A stretch of DNA of 64,000 nucleotides from Channa striata (Eukaryota > Chordata > Actinopteri > Anabantiformes > Channidae). Numbering within the stretch: position 1 is the stretch's first letter; every line of letters starts with the position of its first letter. The DNA is taken from NCBI GenBank assembly GCA_033026295.1, contig CM065168.1:26586306-26650305 (forward strand), read 5' to 3'. The notes under the pieces were generated by a model. It did no database searches, was not told the origin of the DNA, and saw only the letters and a list, made by a program, of their open reading frames with translations. Made by a program: the position numbers and the translations under genes. Positions 23,095 through 35,576 of the stretch are shown in pieces.

Positions 23095-25868
23095 CTAGGA
23101 CAAGAGAGAGACAACGGAGGAAAAGAGTGTTAGAGAGCACCTCAGAGTCAGACCACCTCTAGATCAACAGAAGGAAAAACAGTTCAAATGAATACAGCAA
23201 CACCAGTATTAGAACAGCACTAAAACTTAACATGAGGTTAGTTCTATAAGTTTAGTTAGTCTGTTCTATTTTAAAAGTTAATATGCTGACTGACACTGAA
23301 CAGTAAACTACAAGCTGTTAGAAAATGTTCTATGCTGCACCTGTGTCTGTCTGCTCTGACCTAACTCCCTGTCCTGCACAGGCCTACATGTTAATAATAC
23401 AGGATAAAAAAAATTAGACTACAAATTAACACTGAACATCTTAACATCTATTGAACTACACAGCCTATCCTGCACTGCTAACTTTCTAGTCTCACCTATG
23501 CTTACTAGACTAACGCTCAGATGTTTCTGCTGTCATTGGTTAAATAAGATAGCAAACCACGAGGTTCAGGTCACTTACATCAACAAATTGGCCGCATGAT
23601 TTTTGCATGAAAAAAAAATTACAAAAACAAAGCTGTGTAAGATTGTTCTTGGATAGTGATAAACAAGCCCCACCCCCACCCTCCACCCCTATTCACCTCC
23701 TTTGTTTCATTACTGTGTGAGGAATAACCATAATGTAAAGAATATATTGTTGAATGATTTATTGTTACCCCCCCACAAAATTCTCAAGGAATGGACTTAT
23801 TCCCATTTTCCCCCTTTGTGCATGGTTTCTATGGCTCATTTCTAATTAGCTTAATTGCTATACAAACCCTGAGGAGCAGCTACAAGAAAGTGATGCCCCT
23901 AATTTCTAACCCAAACCCTCAGTACACACTCCAGTATGCTGGTAGTATTAAACACTACTGCTCCCTTATCTTACAAACTCCTGATAGTTAGTTCCCTCCC
24001 AAACAGCACACATAAACATGGGGCAATCAGGATTTACTTTAACAGTTAAAAAATTGTCTTCGTGAGCCAGAATTTGTTTCTGAGCTTTAGTTATGTAATC
24101 TGACTGTAGCCCACTTTGAAATGAACACCCAGATTAAATGAAGACTATTGAGTGTAAAATAGTCAATGTGTATAGTTAAATGTGACTGGGTTGAATACAT
24201 GTACAAGTGGGTGATAGAACATGGCAGAATATCAATAACAACTGCTTTATACTGTATGCTACTGTACATTTTTCTTCAATTTGGCAAATGTGTAAAGGTC
24301 ACAATCAAGGCAACAGTTAAAACATGGCAGGGGGTATTAGATTATGACACATCTTGAACAGGGAAAAAGGGGGAAAGGTAACAGCAAAACATGACCAAAG
24401 AAATGCCAACATTACCAGCATAAAATCATGACTCTGGCTCTTTGTTCATTTGATGAGGTAAATCAGAGTGACTCGGTGGGGCAGGGCGTGGGTCAGGCAG
24501 TTTGGGAATGATGGGGTAAGTGTAAGGGGAGGTTTTAGGATTGTAGCAGTTTCTCTGTGGCCTTTATTCAGCTCAGCAATGCTTAAACCCACCAAGTATT
24601 TGTCATGTTATGCAACTGTACATTTTTACTCAAAGAAAGAAAGTCAAAGGCTTTGTTACAAAGGATGGTGCATTGAGTTAATAACGCCACTGCAACAGTT
24701 CAGCATACACAACACACTTAAGTAAAACAGGGCTTGAAATAAAGCAAAATGTGAGAGCTGTAAGAAAAAAACTTGGTAAATTTAAAATCCTTCCTCTAAC
24801 TTCTTCTTTGAGTACCAGTGCTAGAAAGGCTAGTTTCCATGGCAATGCTCAAGATGCAGTGTATCTGTCTTTTACATTATGTTTCCTTCTGTGTTTGAGG
24901 GCTGCGTTTCACCTTGGAGCCTGAGAGGACAGCAGAGTGTGGCGGCACATTTGAAAAACAAAGAATAGCTGCAGCAAGTAGGGTTTTGCTTGTGTGTTTA
25001 AGTTTTTTTTCCCCTACCAAACCAAAGTCACAGAAGAATGAGAAAAGAACAGCTCCTTGGAGATAAAGGACAAACATGTGACTGAAGGTGATGGACGGGA
25101 TGGAAGTGTGGCTATCTTTAGTTTGCCATCTGTCTGTGTGACAGAGATGCTGTGAGCGCAATTTCAAGCCATGTACCTGCTGCTTTGAGTGCAGCCCACC
25201 TATTACTAAGGAGGTACCTCCACTTACTGTGTGTCCCACATACTGTGCATGTGCCTGACATTGCACATGGGTGGCCTTGTTACGGTTACTGTAATATATA
25301 CCCACAAAACGGTTAATAAAAAGAATAAACAGGAAACTACAGATACTATAGAGAAATATCTGTAAAAGTAAAGGACTGTTCCCACAAATTGCCGATTTCT
25401 TACTCTGGTGTACTCTTATATTAGGTCCAATGCCTGAAGGCAGGTAGTGGTTACTACATAAAAACATTTCCTCAGCCCTCATACACAGAACAAGCCACAT
25501 CTGATCACTCTAGGCAGTTATCAAGTAAAGCATCTTTTCATTTCCGGTTGTGTGTCCCAAAGAGACTGCACTCATTGTTTAAACCAATCAATAACTGAAA
25601 TTGGTTGTCCCCTTCCCTAAGACCTCACCTTCTCCTCTATGTACAGTATGCAGCTCTGATTGTTCAGTGAACATTCAGATGCAGGTTGCTGACAGGCCGA
25701 GAAAGTTGGTGCATGTCATGTCATGTCACAAACAACACGTGTTTATAGATGTGTTCTCCTAAGCGCCGCCAAGAACCACTGACTGATTTAGAACTAGAGG
25801 TATAGTGACCTACGATTTTATGAACTGAACAAGCAGGAGGTTATCAATGCCAAATGAGCATAGGCTTG

Positions 25869-25888
25869 TTTTTTTTTTTTTTTTTTTT
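25869..25888. repeat. Poly-T run
   Basis: This is an uninterrupted run of about 20 T on plus. It is poly-A in the nrxn2 pre-mRNA sense and could be the remnant tail of a retroelement. No element body was recognised next to it. Confidence 0.85.
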
Positions 25889-27181
25889 ACAGTGGTGCAG
25901 GCAAAAACATTGTTATATCATCATCATCATCTCTTTCTTAAGGGCTTGTGGCAAAGCCAAGGCCTGACTGATATCAGATTTTAAGTAAACAGTGCTTCAA
26001 AATGCATAATGCATAATTCCGTTTTGGGTCTCCCTTTCTTTAAAGTTGTAACAGTGTTATTTCAGCATTAACGCAGAGACACTCGAAGATATTCACCCTG
26101 ATAGATTGAGCTTGACTCCATTGATTTGAACAGCTGAGGCAGTGTTTAGCCCACATGATGAAATTTCTTCTTTATCTTTACCCACACGCCATTCCACAGC
26201 GTTGCCAGTATGACTCATCCCCCTCTATTTACTCAAAATGAGAACAGGGTAGATGGATACTGATGTATCTATGTCAGTCTCCTGACAAACATTGTTATTC
26301 TGCCGATCACGTCGGCCCAGCTTACATCCATTTGAGATATTTAGAGCAAAAGGGCTGTTTGGAGTTTGAGCATTCTATAATTCAGCTTTGATTAGGCTGA
26401 TGAAAAATCCAACAACATATGCAAGTGTGATCTTTTTTCCCTAGCTTGCTTTTAAATCACGCCACAATAGGTACAATTATGGCCTATAATCTGTGTAACG
26501 GGGGAAAAAAGCACATATACATGTGACTCCATAAACTACTTAAAATGCTCCCGTTGCTCTCTGGCAAAGTGAATTATTTTGACCCAAAAGGATGAAGCTC
26601 TGCTCATGTCGGGTCCTTACTTCACCTCACATATTGTCTGTAGTCAAAGTCACCTCGAATCGAGAGCTGGCTGGGTTTGTTTTTTCTGGCCAGTATAATG
26701 TTCTTGCCTCGCTCAGTGTCTGAGAATCTACTATATCAACATGCGTCTGCCTTTGTGTCTGGCCTGTATCTGGGACACTTTATTGTCTCAGATGTCTTCA
26801 GTTTTTTCTTCTGTAATGTAAGGCAAAGCAAGTTCTGTATATGAACCTCAAATCTCCTTTCCACAAGAGACTTTTATTTTAAGTAAAGTGCTATGTATAT
26901 TTTTTAAACTTTTTTTTAAAAACAAACTTCAAAGCAAATGCTTTGGAAAACACAAATAATATAAAAGTGATTTAAGAAGAAATGACTAGGTTATATAGTG
27001 AAAGGAAATTGTAAACCTGTGATTTTTTTCACATAACTCCAGAAACAGAGCTATGATACTTGTTTACAATTTGAAGTGTGAGTAGAAAGATCCCCTGCTG
27101 AGAAGAGTGGCATGAAGAAGAAATAACTCCATACACATCTTTGGCGTTGGTTTTTTAATAAATATTTTTATATTGCCTCGT

Positions 27182-27238
27182 AGTGTTTTACATAAGCAGA
27201 TAAAAGAGAACCTCTTTTATCTGCTTATGTAAAACACT
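27182..27238. repeat. Perfect 27-bp inverted repeat with 3-nt loop
   Basis: The left arm at 27182-27208 begins AGTGTTTTACATAAG and ends AAAAGAG. The loop AAC is at 27209-27211. The right arm at 27212-27238 is the exact reverse complement. I checked this base by base and found no mismatch. It sits in the last nrxn2 intron. The loop is very short for a microRNA precursor, so a template-switch mutation or the core of a palindromic element is more likely. No terminal motif or target-site duplication was recognised around it. Confidence 0.9.
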
Positions 27239-29663
27239 TGTTTGAACTCGTCAATGACTTTTTATTGTATGCATATTATATATTATTGTAAAACTGTCCA
27301 TAGATCACTGGGGTTACTGAGAGCCTGAAATGCCGGCAACGTTGTCAAAATAATCAAAGCATTAAGTTTGTGTATTATTCAGTTATAGGTTTACATGTGA
27401 TGTATGATTATGTCAGTGTGTGTTTATTCCTATGACACTTGCATTTTTTTAATCAAATTTTTCTACCTATTTTAAAAATATGTTATTTTTAGTTTTGGTT
27501 TTTTGTACTTCTTGTACTTCTAGTCCAGGAACTTGAATTAAAGGATCACTAAACGTTTATACAACTGCTTTCTCTGCTCAAGCCACACAACTGAGAGTGG
27601 GCTGCATCTTCCAATATACAGGTACAGTACAGAGTCTGAATCTTGTCAAATGTCTCTGGATGAGCCAAATTCTGGTTTTTGGTATAAAGTTAACCTTTAT
27701 GAGCAAATAAAAAGTAAAAGTCTATACAGAGCCAAAAAGACAGGTGTCATTGTTTATACTCTAAAGCAATCTATGTGTAAATAAAATGCACTGAGCTAAA
27801 ACAAATGCTGTATAATACAGCACACATCCAATACATTATCCAGGTTATTGTGCAAAGTTTTTCTTTAAACAGACTGGACCTCTATCACTAGGTCCTGCTG
27901 CATAACACGAACCATCTTGTCCATGTGAGCAGAGGTAAACAACTTCTGGATAATATACAGTATACAACTTCCTGCCTTTCTGTAACCCAGTACTTCTGCT
28001 CAAAAGCTGGGTTCAGACCATTATGTAGTAACGGGAGGGTGTAGTTGGGTAGAGATCATCCAAAGGACACAGGTTGAAGCGTCAACATAATTTTAACCTG
28101 GAACCTGCATGATTAAACTGACACAATTTGACAGACAGATCAATAAATGATAACAATTGCTGACCCGGCTTTGGGGGGACGGTGGGAGGGATTGGTAGCA
28201 GTCTTGGGTCACACCTTATGTATCACCCAGTCACTGAGTTCTACTTCTTAATCTAAAAACAACATTTGCAGGTTGCCTCTACAGCGTGTCGTCTGATAAA
28301 TTATTGAAGAGCTCGTCAAAGCTCTAAGCTCTGATCGTGTCAGACTAAAACCCTTTACAACATCCTGAGACTGATAAGTAGTTTGGTGAGGTTGTGCTGA
28401 GGTAGAGAAAAGACAGCAATGGTAACATGGCGATAATATGAAAGAGATTTAATAAGCAGGGTTTGCTGTTGGACTAAGCCACGTTCGTATAATATCTTCT
28501 CTAATTGTGTGTTGCTGTGTGTCTATAGGTTAGCGAGTGAGCTCACTTGATCATTCTATGTTCTCTACATGTTTCATCTTCGTAATCCAGGTCCCCACTT
28601 CCTGGGTCTTCTGACAGAGACTCATTAAGAGAACTGGGAGATCCAAACCAAAGCTTTAATTGGGTGATGTAATTAAGGCTCTGTGAAAGTTTAATTAGCC
28701 TGGTGGGAAAAGCTAGAATCGTTGTCGCGAATTTCACTCCGCTCGCTCGCTCAGTTTTTGCATCCCTCTCGTTCTCTCTCTCGCAAGCTCTCTCTTTCTC
28801 CATGTATCTGTGGGTCTCTCCTCTTCCTATTTCTCTGTTCTGCTTTAAGCGCAAAGGAACGTGACACAAATCTCAATAAGGGTCAGTCCTTCCAGCTCTT
28901 TCCCCACCTCCATCTCCTGCTCAGATCTTTTTCTCGGCGTCTCGATCTTTTGTCTGTCCTGTTGTGTCCTCTGTGAGCATGTCAGCCAGTGTATGTTCGT
29001 GGCTGCCTGCACAATTATCACCTGAGCTTTTTACATTGAGGGTCATCATTTAGCACTAGACAGCTGAGAAACTCTAGGACCAAAGCAGTTGTAAGGAAAC
29101 TAGCTGCATGTCTTAAATTGTGTGTTGTCGGACTAGAGCTGCAGGTAAACACGTCTGTAAAGCAAACAGAGTTATACTGGCTGTATATAGGAAGATGCTG
29201 TATTGATCCCCATGAATTCACAGTAGTCATATCTCGCTCGACTTAATAGAAAATCCACAACTGTGCTTAACATTTTTTTTCCTCCTTGCCGAAGGCAGTT
29301 CAATAACAACCAGCTGCTTTCTCACGTGTAATTGAAAACACTGGGAATTGGTCCTATCATACAATCACTATGAGCCTTGTGCTTGTGGAGCTGTGATGGA
29401 GAGTGGACATGTTTTGCGGACAATGTTGATTCTTCTCTTCTTGTCCACCATTTTCACCGAGGCTTATCTGACCCCGACTGGTTCGCCTCAATGGAACACT
29501 TAAGGCATCTGGAAGACCCGATACAGAGCGTGTGCGTGTTTGTTTCTCAGGAGGGGTGGTTGCACAGAGAAAACTTTACACCCACAGAGGAAGAGAGAGA
29601 AGTGTCTGTCTGGAAAGGTGAGCATGTCTGCCACTGTATGTGTGTGTTCGTGTGGGCATACGA

Positions 29664-29682
29664 CAGAGAGAGAGAGAGAGAG
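29664..29682. repeat. (AG)n microsatellite
   Basis: This is a short AG dinucleotide run inside the last nrxn2 intron, next to CT/GA-biased sequence. Confidence 0.85.
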
Positions 29683-30864
29683 CGAGTTGCATTTCCCCAC
29701 GGGAGATTAAGCCTGGGCATAGCATCCACCGAAAAACTCTCATTTCTCCTTTCGATAAGAAGGGAATTGAGTCTCTATTTCGGTCCCAGCCACCTACAGA
29801 GGAAACCACAGGAGAATGCTACACTCGACTTTTTCAAAACAGGTTCATATCGGTTTCTCCTTACACAAACGTACAGATTGCTCTAATCTTCTGCCATTTA
29901 CAGTATAACATTTTTTATCCTATTCAAACCACTAATCCTAGTGGTTGAAAAAAGTTATATAGTCCAAGAGAAGTGCTTTTCACAAACAGGCTTTGTAACA
30001 TTTGAAGCATTAGTTTTTTTTGTTTATGCTTGTTCTTAAAATGACAGTCAGGACAGTGCAGAAGATTTTGGGAGAATCTGACCTTGTTACTTGCATTTCT
30101 TTATGTTTTATAAAAGCCTTTAGAATGCGCCAATATCTATTTTCACGCTGGACCTTTTCCCTTTACCAGCCTGGTTCTGGGAACTTCTACGTTTGTATTG
30201 TATATGCTTATATACCTATGTACAAAACTAAAAAGTGACGATGTGTGCAGTGTAAGGCTGAGGTTACAGAAAATTGAGTGATTTTATTCAAGAAAGAAAA
30301 ACTAAAACATTTTCTTTTTTCATTTAGCCTTTTAATATTTGGTAATTATAATATCAAAGAGTATTGAGTATTACTTTATTTTATCTTTTATTTAGTCCAA
30401 TGATTTGTGACAAACAGTGGCCATCTTATAAAAACACAGGTCATTAGTTTGTGGCTCATAATAATAGCTAATAGAGCTATATGGGATGTGTGCATTTGTT
30501 GTCATGTTTTAAAAACAGCACAGTTGAGATGTGACTTGTTAATATCTCAGCTCTGCATTGCATTGTATTTGCTAAGCTGTTTTTAGAAGATGTCCAAAAT
30601 AGTGCTCATGTGACAGGCTCTGTGAAGGTGGTGGATTATGTGGTGACTTGCTCAGAAATTGTTGTTTATGTTAAAGCTAATTAAAGGTTAACATATAGTT
30701 TAGTAGTGTGAGTTAATTTGAATGTTTCTATTGATTCTACTAATGATTCTTTAGTCTGTGCAATAGGCTAAACATTTTTTATATGAGAAGTAGATTCAAA
30801 AGCAGTACCATTATCAGGTGACTGCTCCTTAAATAACCAAGAAAGTGGCAGTGATGTTGTTTAA

Positions 30865-30898
<34 letters not shown>
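30865..30898. repeat. (ATT)n microsatellite
   Basis: About eleven tandem ATT units lie in the last nrxn2 intron. On the minus strand they read as poly-Asn in one frame, which produces a spurious open frame. Confidence 0.92.
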
Positions 30899-30899
<1 letters not shown>

Positions 30900-31426
30900 A
30901 CGTCATAAGATGAGGATCTGCATATCTCTGTTTCGTCTCATACCTTTTTTGGAGCTCCCACAATAGCGACAGCAATAATAATGTATAAAGTAAAGCAATG
31001 AGTAACACTACACTGTACATGGTTCTTGGCAGTTTTCGAGTATGGCCGGCTTAATAGAGCTCGAAACCACAGAGACAGGGCGTAAAACACATGGTGTTTA
31101 ACTTCCACCTCCTGTCATGGTGTCACTAGATTGCTTGCCCCGCTGTTCACACTAACAGTGCTTCAGCCACTAGGCCTGCCAGACTACAGCTGTGTGCTGC
31201 GCAGAACAAGCTGCGTTTCCACACTGAAACTGTCCTGGCTTGTTAACGTCGGGGCAGGAGATTGGTGCAACACCTGGGTAAATGCCAGACACTACCACTT
31301 GGCTGAGCAATTGATGGACCACGGTGCTGCTGATGGCCTGCTGCTAAGAAAACCAAAAAGAAAACATGGAGGCTTCACATCTGGCCAATCAGAGGTGCAT
31401 ACAGAGGTCTGTGCAGTCACAAAGTC

Positions 31427-31442
31427 ATATATATATATATAT
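31427..31442. repeat. Short (AT)n run
   Basis: Alternating AT of about 16 bp, roughly 110 bp inside the last intron from the 31555 donor. Confidence 0.85.
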
Positions 31443-31554
31443 AAATGGGGTAGGGGACATAGCAATAGTCTAGCTGAATATTTTAGTTTCTGGGCTGCAT
31501 TTAGTTTTTTGAACACCAAGCACAATGAAGACAGAACTCCCTGAGTTGACTCAC

Positions 31555-31633
31555 CATTTCCAGGTTCGCACTCCTCCAAATCTTCGTCATCGCTAGGACA
31601 TTCAGCTGATGCTACTAAGAGGTCATCCGCATT
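31555..31633 (-). CDS. nrxn2: nrxn2 exon: acidic stalk with conserved Cys pair
   Basis: This small 79-nt exon encodes NADDLLVASAECPSDDEDLEECEPGN plus the first base of the next Gly codon. ASAECPSDDED is nearly invariant in vertebrate neurexins. The LEECEP variant is the neurexin-2 form, whereas neurexin-1 has IDPCEP. The two cysteines flank an acidic loop in the extracellular juxtamembrane stalk. On the minus strand the acceptor is TTCATGCAG before AATGCG and the donor is a strong AATG|GTGAGT. Its phase-1 donor can join either of two acceptors in the terminal exon: 23095, giving GN-GGELVLP, or 22501, giving GN-DPTSPER. Downstream read-through into the intron is open for a few codons but has no family similarity. 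Confidence 0.95.
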
Positions 31634-34117
31634 CTGCATGAACAGAGAAAGAAAAGAGAGGCAACAGAGTCAGGACAAACTGTATTTGCATAGAGCATAC
31701 GCAGAACATCTAACAGGATTAAGAATCTCTGGCAGCCGCAGTAAACAGCTCTGGCTCCACTGATATCTAAATGCACACATGTTATTACGACATGGGGGGT
31801 AAATGTTTTAAAAAGGTTGTGTGTGAAAAATCTTTTAGTTACATGATTTATTGGTGAGCAATGTGTTAGTAGTAGCAAATATATGGTACTGGTAAAAAAT
31901 ATATAGGTGGGTGTACTTTATGAGTAGCACCCATGTGTATTTATGTAAGCTGATATATGAAGTGAAACTCTTTCAGACCAAAGACTATTATAAAATCGCA
32001 CCATCTGTATATTTAGCTATCTACATTTCTTGGAAGACATGCTTGAGGACAATTCTCTTTGACATTTAAACTATTTGATAAAGAAGTAGCAGCAGACATA
32101 AGATAGGTTAATGCAGTAGGTACAGTAGTGGGGGTTTGCGATGTAGACAGATTAAATCTATCAATGTGGTTTTAATTTTGATCCTCGCCGCTACATGACA
32201 AACAGCTGCATGTCTAGACACCCAAACCTTCTCTCCTCTCCTCTCTCTTCTTAGCCTCAGGTTGTTATTCAAGATGGGGTCATCCGATAGGAAATGGGGG
32301 TCTTTTATCAGCATAATTGATTCAAGCACCACACTGCTGCACAGAGTATTTCCTCTCTTATTAATTTGCAGCCTTGGTACAATAATTTATTAATTATGTT
32401 GTGTGAGTTTGAATGTGTGTTCACATCACCTGGCACTGTCAAATGATCCAGCTTCAGTTCCCAGCAACATCTCTATCAAACATGCTCTTAAGAAGCCTGG
32501 ACAGCAATAAATTTGTGCTCATAGTAAGTAAAACAAAATGAAATAATCCAAGTCTAAACAAATAAATGTCAAATGGCTGTTGAAGCTTTTTGGAGTTAGC
32601 ATGGTTGTTACTTGCTGAAGTTTAGTATCTCTGACAGACTTTGAAACCCAAATTCTTCCCCCCCGGAACATTCAAAACAGCCCACAACATCAGCGCCTGG
32701 TGTAATTTCTTGGCTTAGAAATTGACTGAGAGAGACTGAGAAAAACTCTATGTACTGATAAATGCTGTAAGAGTACCTCTAAACTCCAGTTTGACACTGG
32801 TCAGAACTTTTCTCATCAGTCATTCCAATTTGACTCCACAAGGAGACAACTTGGAATCATCTCACATCCATCCACACAAATCAGAGAGATCACAAACACC
32901 TGGGAGTACTCTCAACTCAAGATAGCAGCAGCTTGTGATCTTAGTTTTATAACGCTCTGACACCAAATTTGGGTCAGAGCGAGACAAGTGATGACTCCAA
33001 CGGTTTCATGGAAACCCACAGTATCACAGTGTGAGGGGGGGAAATCAGCCCCCCACACGCACATCAAAAGGTAGATCTTTTATTCTAGGCATCAAAGTAC
33101 ATTATTCCAGTATGATCAAAGCTGGCACGGCAGGTACCTCAGAGCTCTTGGAGAAATTGTAATTTGGATTTCTGCTTACTTGTGTTCCGCCACCCTGGCC
33201 CTGTCTTCTGTCTTTTCTGTGTCTTGGTGGGAGCTGAGGACATTCATTAGAGCACTGTAGTTCCTGTTAGCTTTGCCCATTGCAGTATTTATAATTATAT
33301 TACTATGTTTGCTCTTGCACAAAATTATACCCCATGCTCAATAGTAGGGATTATTAACTACCCAAGAACTGTGTATGTACATATATACACACATGCTGCA
33401 AGTATGTGTGTGTGTAAAATAAGAAAATGAAGGTAGACACCATTTTTTCATGCAAGTATGTCTGACTTATGTAGGTGATGCAGGGTGTAGTAAAAACTGG
33501 TACTGCTGCAGATCAGCGATTGCAAATACAAAACTGTAATCTACTGTTAAGGTGTCAGTGTGAGCTGTAACTGTTAGTATTCCTTATTACTCCCCTCTCT
33601 TAAAGGACATTACAAGCAGAACAGTATATAATATTTATTATATTGTTCGCTGTTCATATCTTAGCTATAGAAGATGGTACATTCCAAGTGAATACCTGTA
33701 ATATCCTGCAAATGTGGTTGGCACTGGTAGAGTTACCTACGTTTTTTTCTGGGGGCTGACTAAAACATATGAATCTACATAAAGAATATGAACTGCGCAA
33801 AGATGGTCAGATATTATCTATAGATAGATTATATAATTGGTACGTACCGAACTGAGTCTGCTCTGATACATGCAAATCACTGTCAATAATATATCAATAA
33901 ATGATATCAGACACATTATTTAATTATTAAATGAAATTGTTAATATGACACTACTAACTGTGAGAATTTGGCTTCTTGAATTGATACAGGAGGCTTTAGA
34001 GTATCACTCCACTTTTCTAGAAGTGCATAACCACTCAGCTCACACAAGGTCAAAAGCAGTATTACAAGGTGACATATCTTCTCTATATCACAAAAAAAAA
34101 TCTTTGGCTGCCTCTTA

Positions 34118-34311
34118 CAGTGGTGGAGTGGTTGAAGGTTGCGGGTTCACATTCCCAGATGCCTGTGGCCTTTCTGTGTGGAGTTGGCATGTTCTCCTTG
34201 GGGTTGTGTGGGTTTCCTCCAGGTACCCCAGTTTCCTCCCACAGTCCAAAGACATGCATGATTTTAAATCACCCATAAGTGTGAATGGGAGTATAAAGCG
34301 TTGTCTGTCTG
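34118..34311 (+). repeat. Dispersed fish repeat, copy 1 (GTGG...ACAGTCCAAAGACATG family)
   Basis: The sequence runs AGTGGTGGAGTGGTTGAAGG, then a B-box-like GGGTTCACATTCC, CTTTCTGTGTGGAGTTGGCA, TTTCCTCCAGGTACC and CAGTCCAAAGACATGCATG, ending in TGTCTG repeats. This block order is a very common interspersed repeat in fish. Its class is not certain to me; the B-box-like motif would fit a SINE, but that is not proven. It abuts the L2 fragment directly. Confidence 0.75.
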
Positions 34312-35030
34312 TCTACGTCTGGGCTGTAACATCCATTCTCATGGCTTTTCCTATCACTGCTATGCAGACGACACGCAGCTCTTCCTGTCTTTTCTGCCAG
34401 ATGACTCAACTGTCTCGACGGGCATCTCTGCCTGTCTCTCTGACATCTCTGCTTGGATGAGAGAAAGACATCTTCAGCTCAACATCTCAAAGACTGAGAT
34501 TATAGTCTTCCCAACCAAACCGTTGACACAGCACAACATCAGCATCGGATCTCTGCACTGGCTTCCTGTGGCTGCAAGAATTAAGTTCAAAGCTTTGTCT
34601 CTTGTCTACAGAGTGGTCAACTCTACAGCTCTGGCTTCCTTAAACTTATTCATACAGGTCTACAATCTCTCCCGTCCCCTGCGTTCGGCTAGTGAACGAC
34701 GGCTGGTAGTCCCAGCACCACACAGAAGACACCAAAGAAAACTCTTCAGCTCAGTGATCCCACGGTGGTGGAATGAGCTGCCAAACACTGCACGCTCAGC
34801 GACCACATTCACTACATTTAAATCACTGCTGAAAACAGAACCATTCTGTGTCTTCCTTTAAAAAAAAACTTCCTGCTTTTTCTTATACTTGGATCTCATG
34901 AAACCAAAATACTTCTTTGATAGCACTGTACTTTGATGTTTTTCTCGTTAACTTAGATTTTATTGCTTGCCTGTACCTCACTTGTAAGTTGCTTTGGATA
35001 AAAGCGTCTGCCTAAATGTAAATGTAAATG
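34311..35030 (+). mobile_element. L2-type LINE, 5'-truncated and internally deleted
   Basis: The translated plus strand gives SHGFSYHCYADDTQLFLSF, where YADD is the reverse-transcriptase catalytic motif, then SDISAWMRERHLQLN-SKTE. It jumps abruptly to SLHWLPVAARIKFKALS and continues to PRWWNELPNTARSATTF with a stop at about 34861. The 3' UTR ends with the shared motif GTTGCTTTGGATAAAAGCG and (TAAATG)n at 35010-35030. The jump at about 34545 removes the stretch between the RT core and the C-terminal block, so an internal deletion is inferred. The clade (L2/CR1 superfamily) is judged from motifs. The copy is inactive and inserted opposite to nrxn2. Confidence 0.85.
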
Positions 35031-35395
35031 TTGGCCCTTAAATAGACAGAAGACCACTCCAGGGTGGACCCCATGTCTTGCCCAATGACATTGTGGGTGA
35101 AGATAATTGATACATGGCTCCCTTTATTATATACTCACAGAAAGATTTTTTCGTTGAAACGTCTGTGAGAACTGGCTAAAAATGAGACAATAGAATCTTA
35201 GCATTTTGTAGATTGCCTTTTACTAATCTTTTATAGGGTCAGAATTTTGTCGGTATCCAAATTATTTCAAAAACTTGTTGTATTGTTTTTTTACTGTCAT
35301 ATGCATTAGAACAGCTGCAACAACAGTAGGCTGATACATACAAATAAGATTTAATTCAGCAAGGAAAGGATCACAATTCTATGTGCTTTCTTTGG

Positions 35396-35576
35396 GGGCA
35401 GCACAGTGGTGGAGGGGTTAGTGCTGCCATCTCAAGCCTAGAAGATCCCAGCCTGTGGCCCTTCTTTGTGGAGTTTGCATGCTCTCCCCATGCTTACGTG
35501 GGTTATAAATATGACTGTCACCCAGACCCACCATGTGACCCTAAACCGGATAAGAGGATGCAGATAATGGATGGAT
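35396..35576 (+). repeat. Dispersed fish repeat, copy 2
   Basis: This is the same family as 34118-34311: GGGGCAGCACAGTGGTGGAG, CTTTGTGGAGTTTGCATGCTC and TACGTGGGTT. It retains the typical 3' part, with CCTAAACCGGATAAGAGG followed by ATAATGGATGGAT. It lies about 370 bp beyond the L2 fragment in the same orientation. Confidence 0.75.

Larger units (their letters stand above)
23095..31554 (-). other. nrxn2 last intron (8.46 kb)
   Basis: The intron starts at donor GTGAGT (31554) and ends at TTGTCCTAG (23095). It contains a poly-T run at 25869-25888, a short (CAT)n at 25917-25931, a perfect 27-bp hairpin at 27182-27238, a CT-rich stretch at 28735-28800 and a (GA)n run near 29664-29682. Open frames on either strand, the longest being 207 codons at 24877-25500 on minus, show no recognisable domain. 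I see no cassette exon or nested gene here with confidence. Confidence 0.8.

Noticed and set aside
27182..27238. The perfect hairpin as a microRNA gene
   Set aside because: A 3-nt loop and fully paired 27-bp stem do not fit a normal pre-miRNA; reported only as an inverted repeat.
31131..31544. 137-codon plus-strand open frame ending near the 31555 exon
   Set aside because: No domain; includes an (AT)n run translated as YIYIYK; no supporting splice sites.
33025..33060. G-run followed by C-run hairpin (GTGAGGGGGGG ... GCCCCCCACAC)
   Set aside because: Imperfect stem made of homopolymers; likely low-complexity coincidence.
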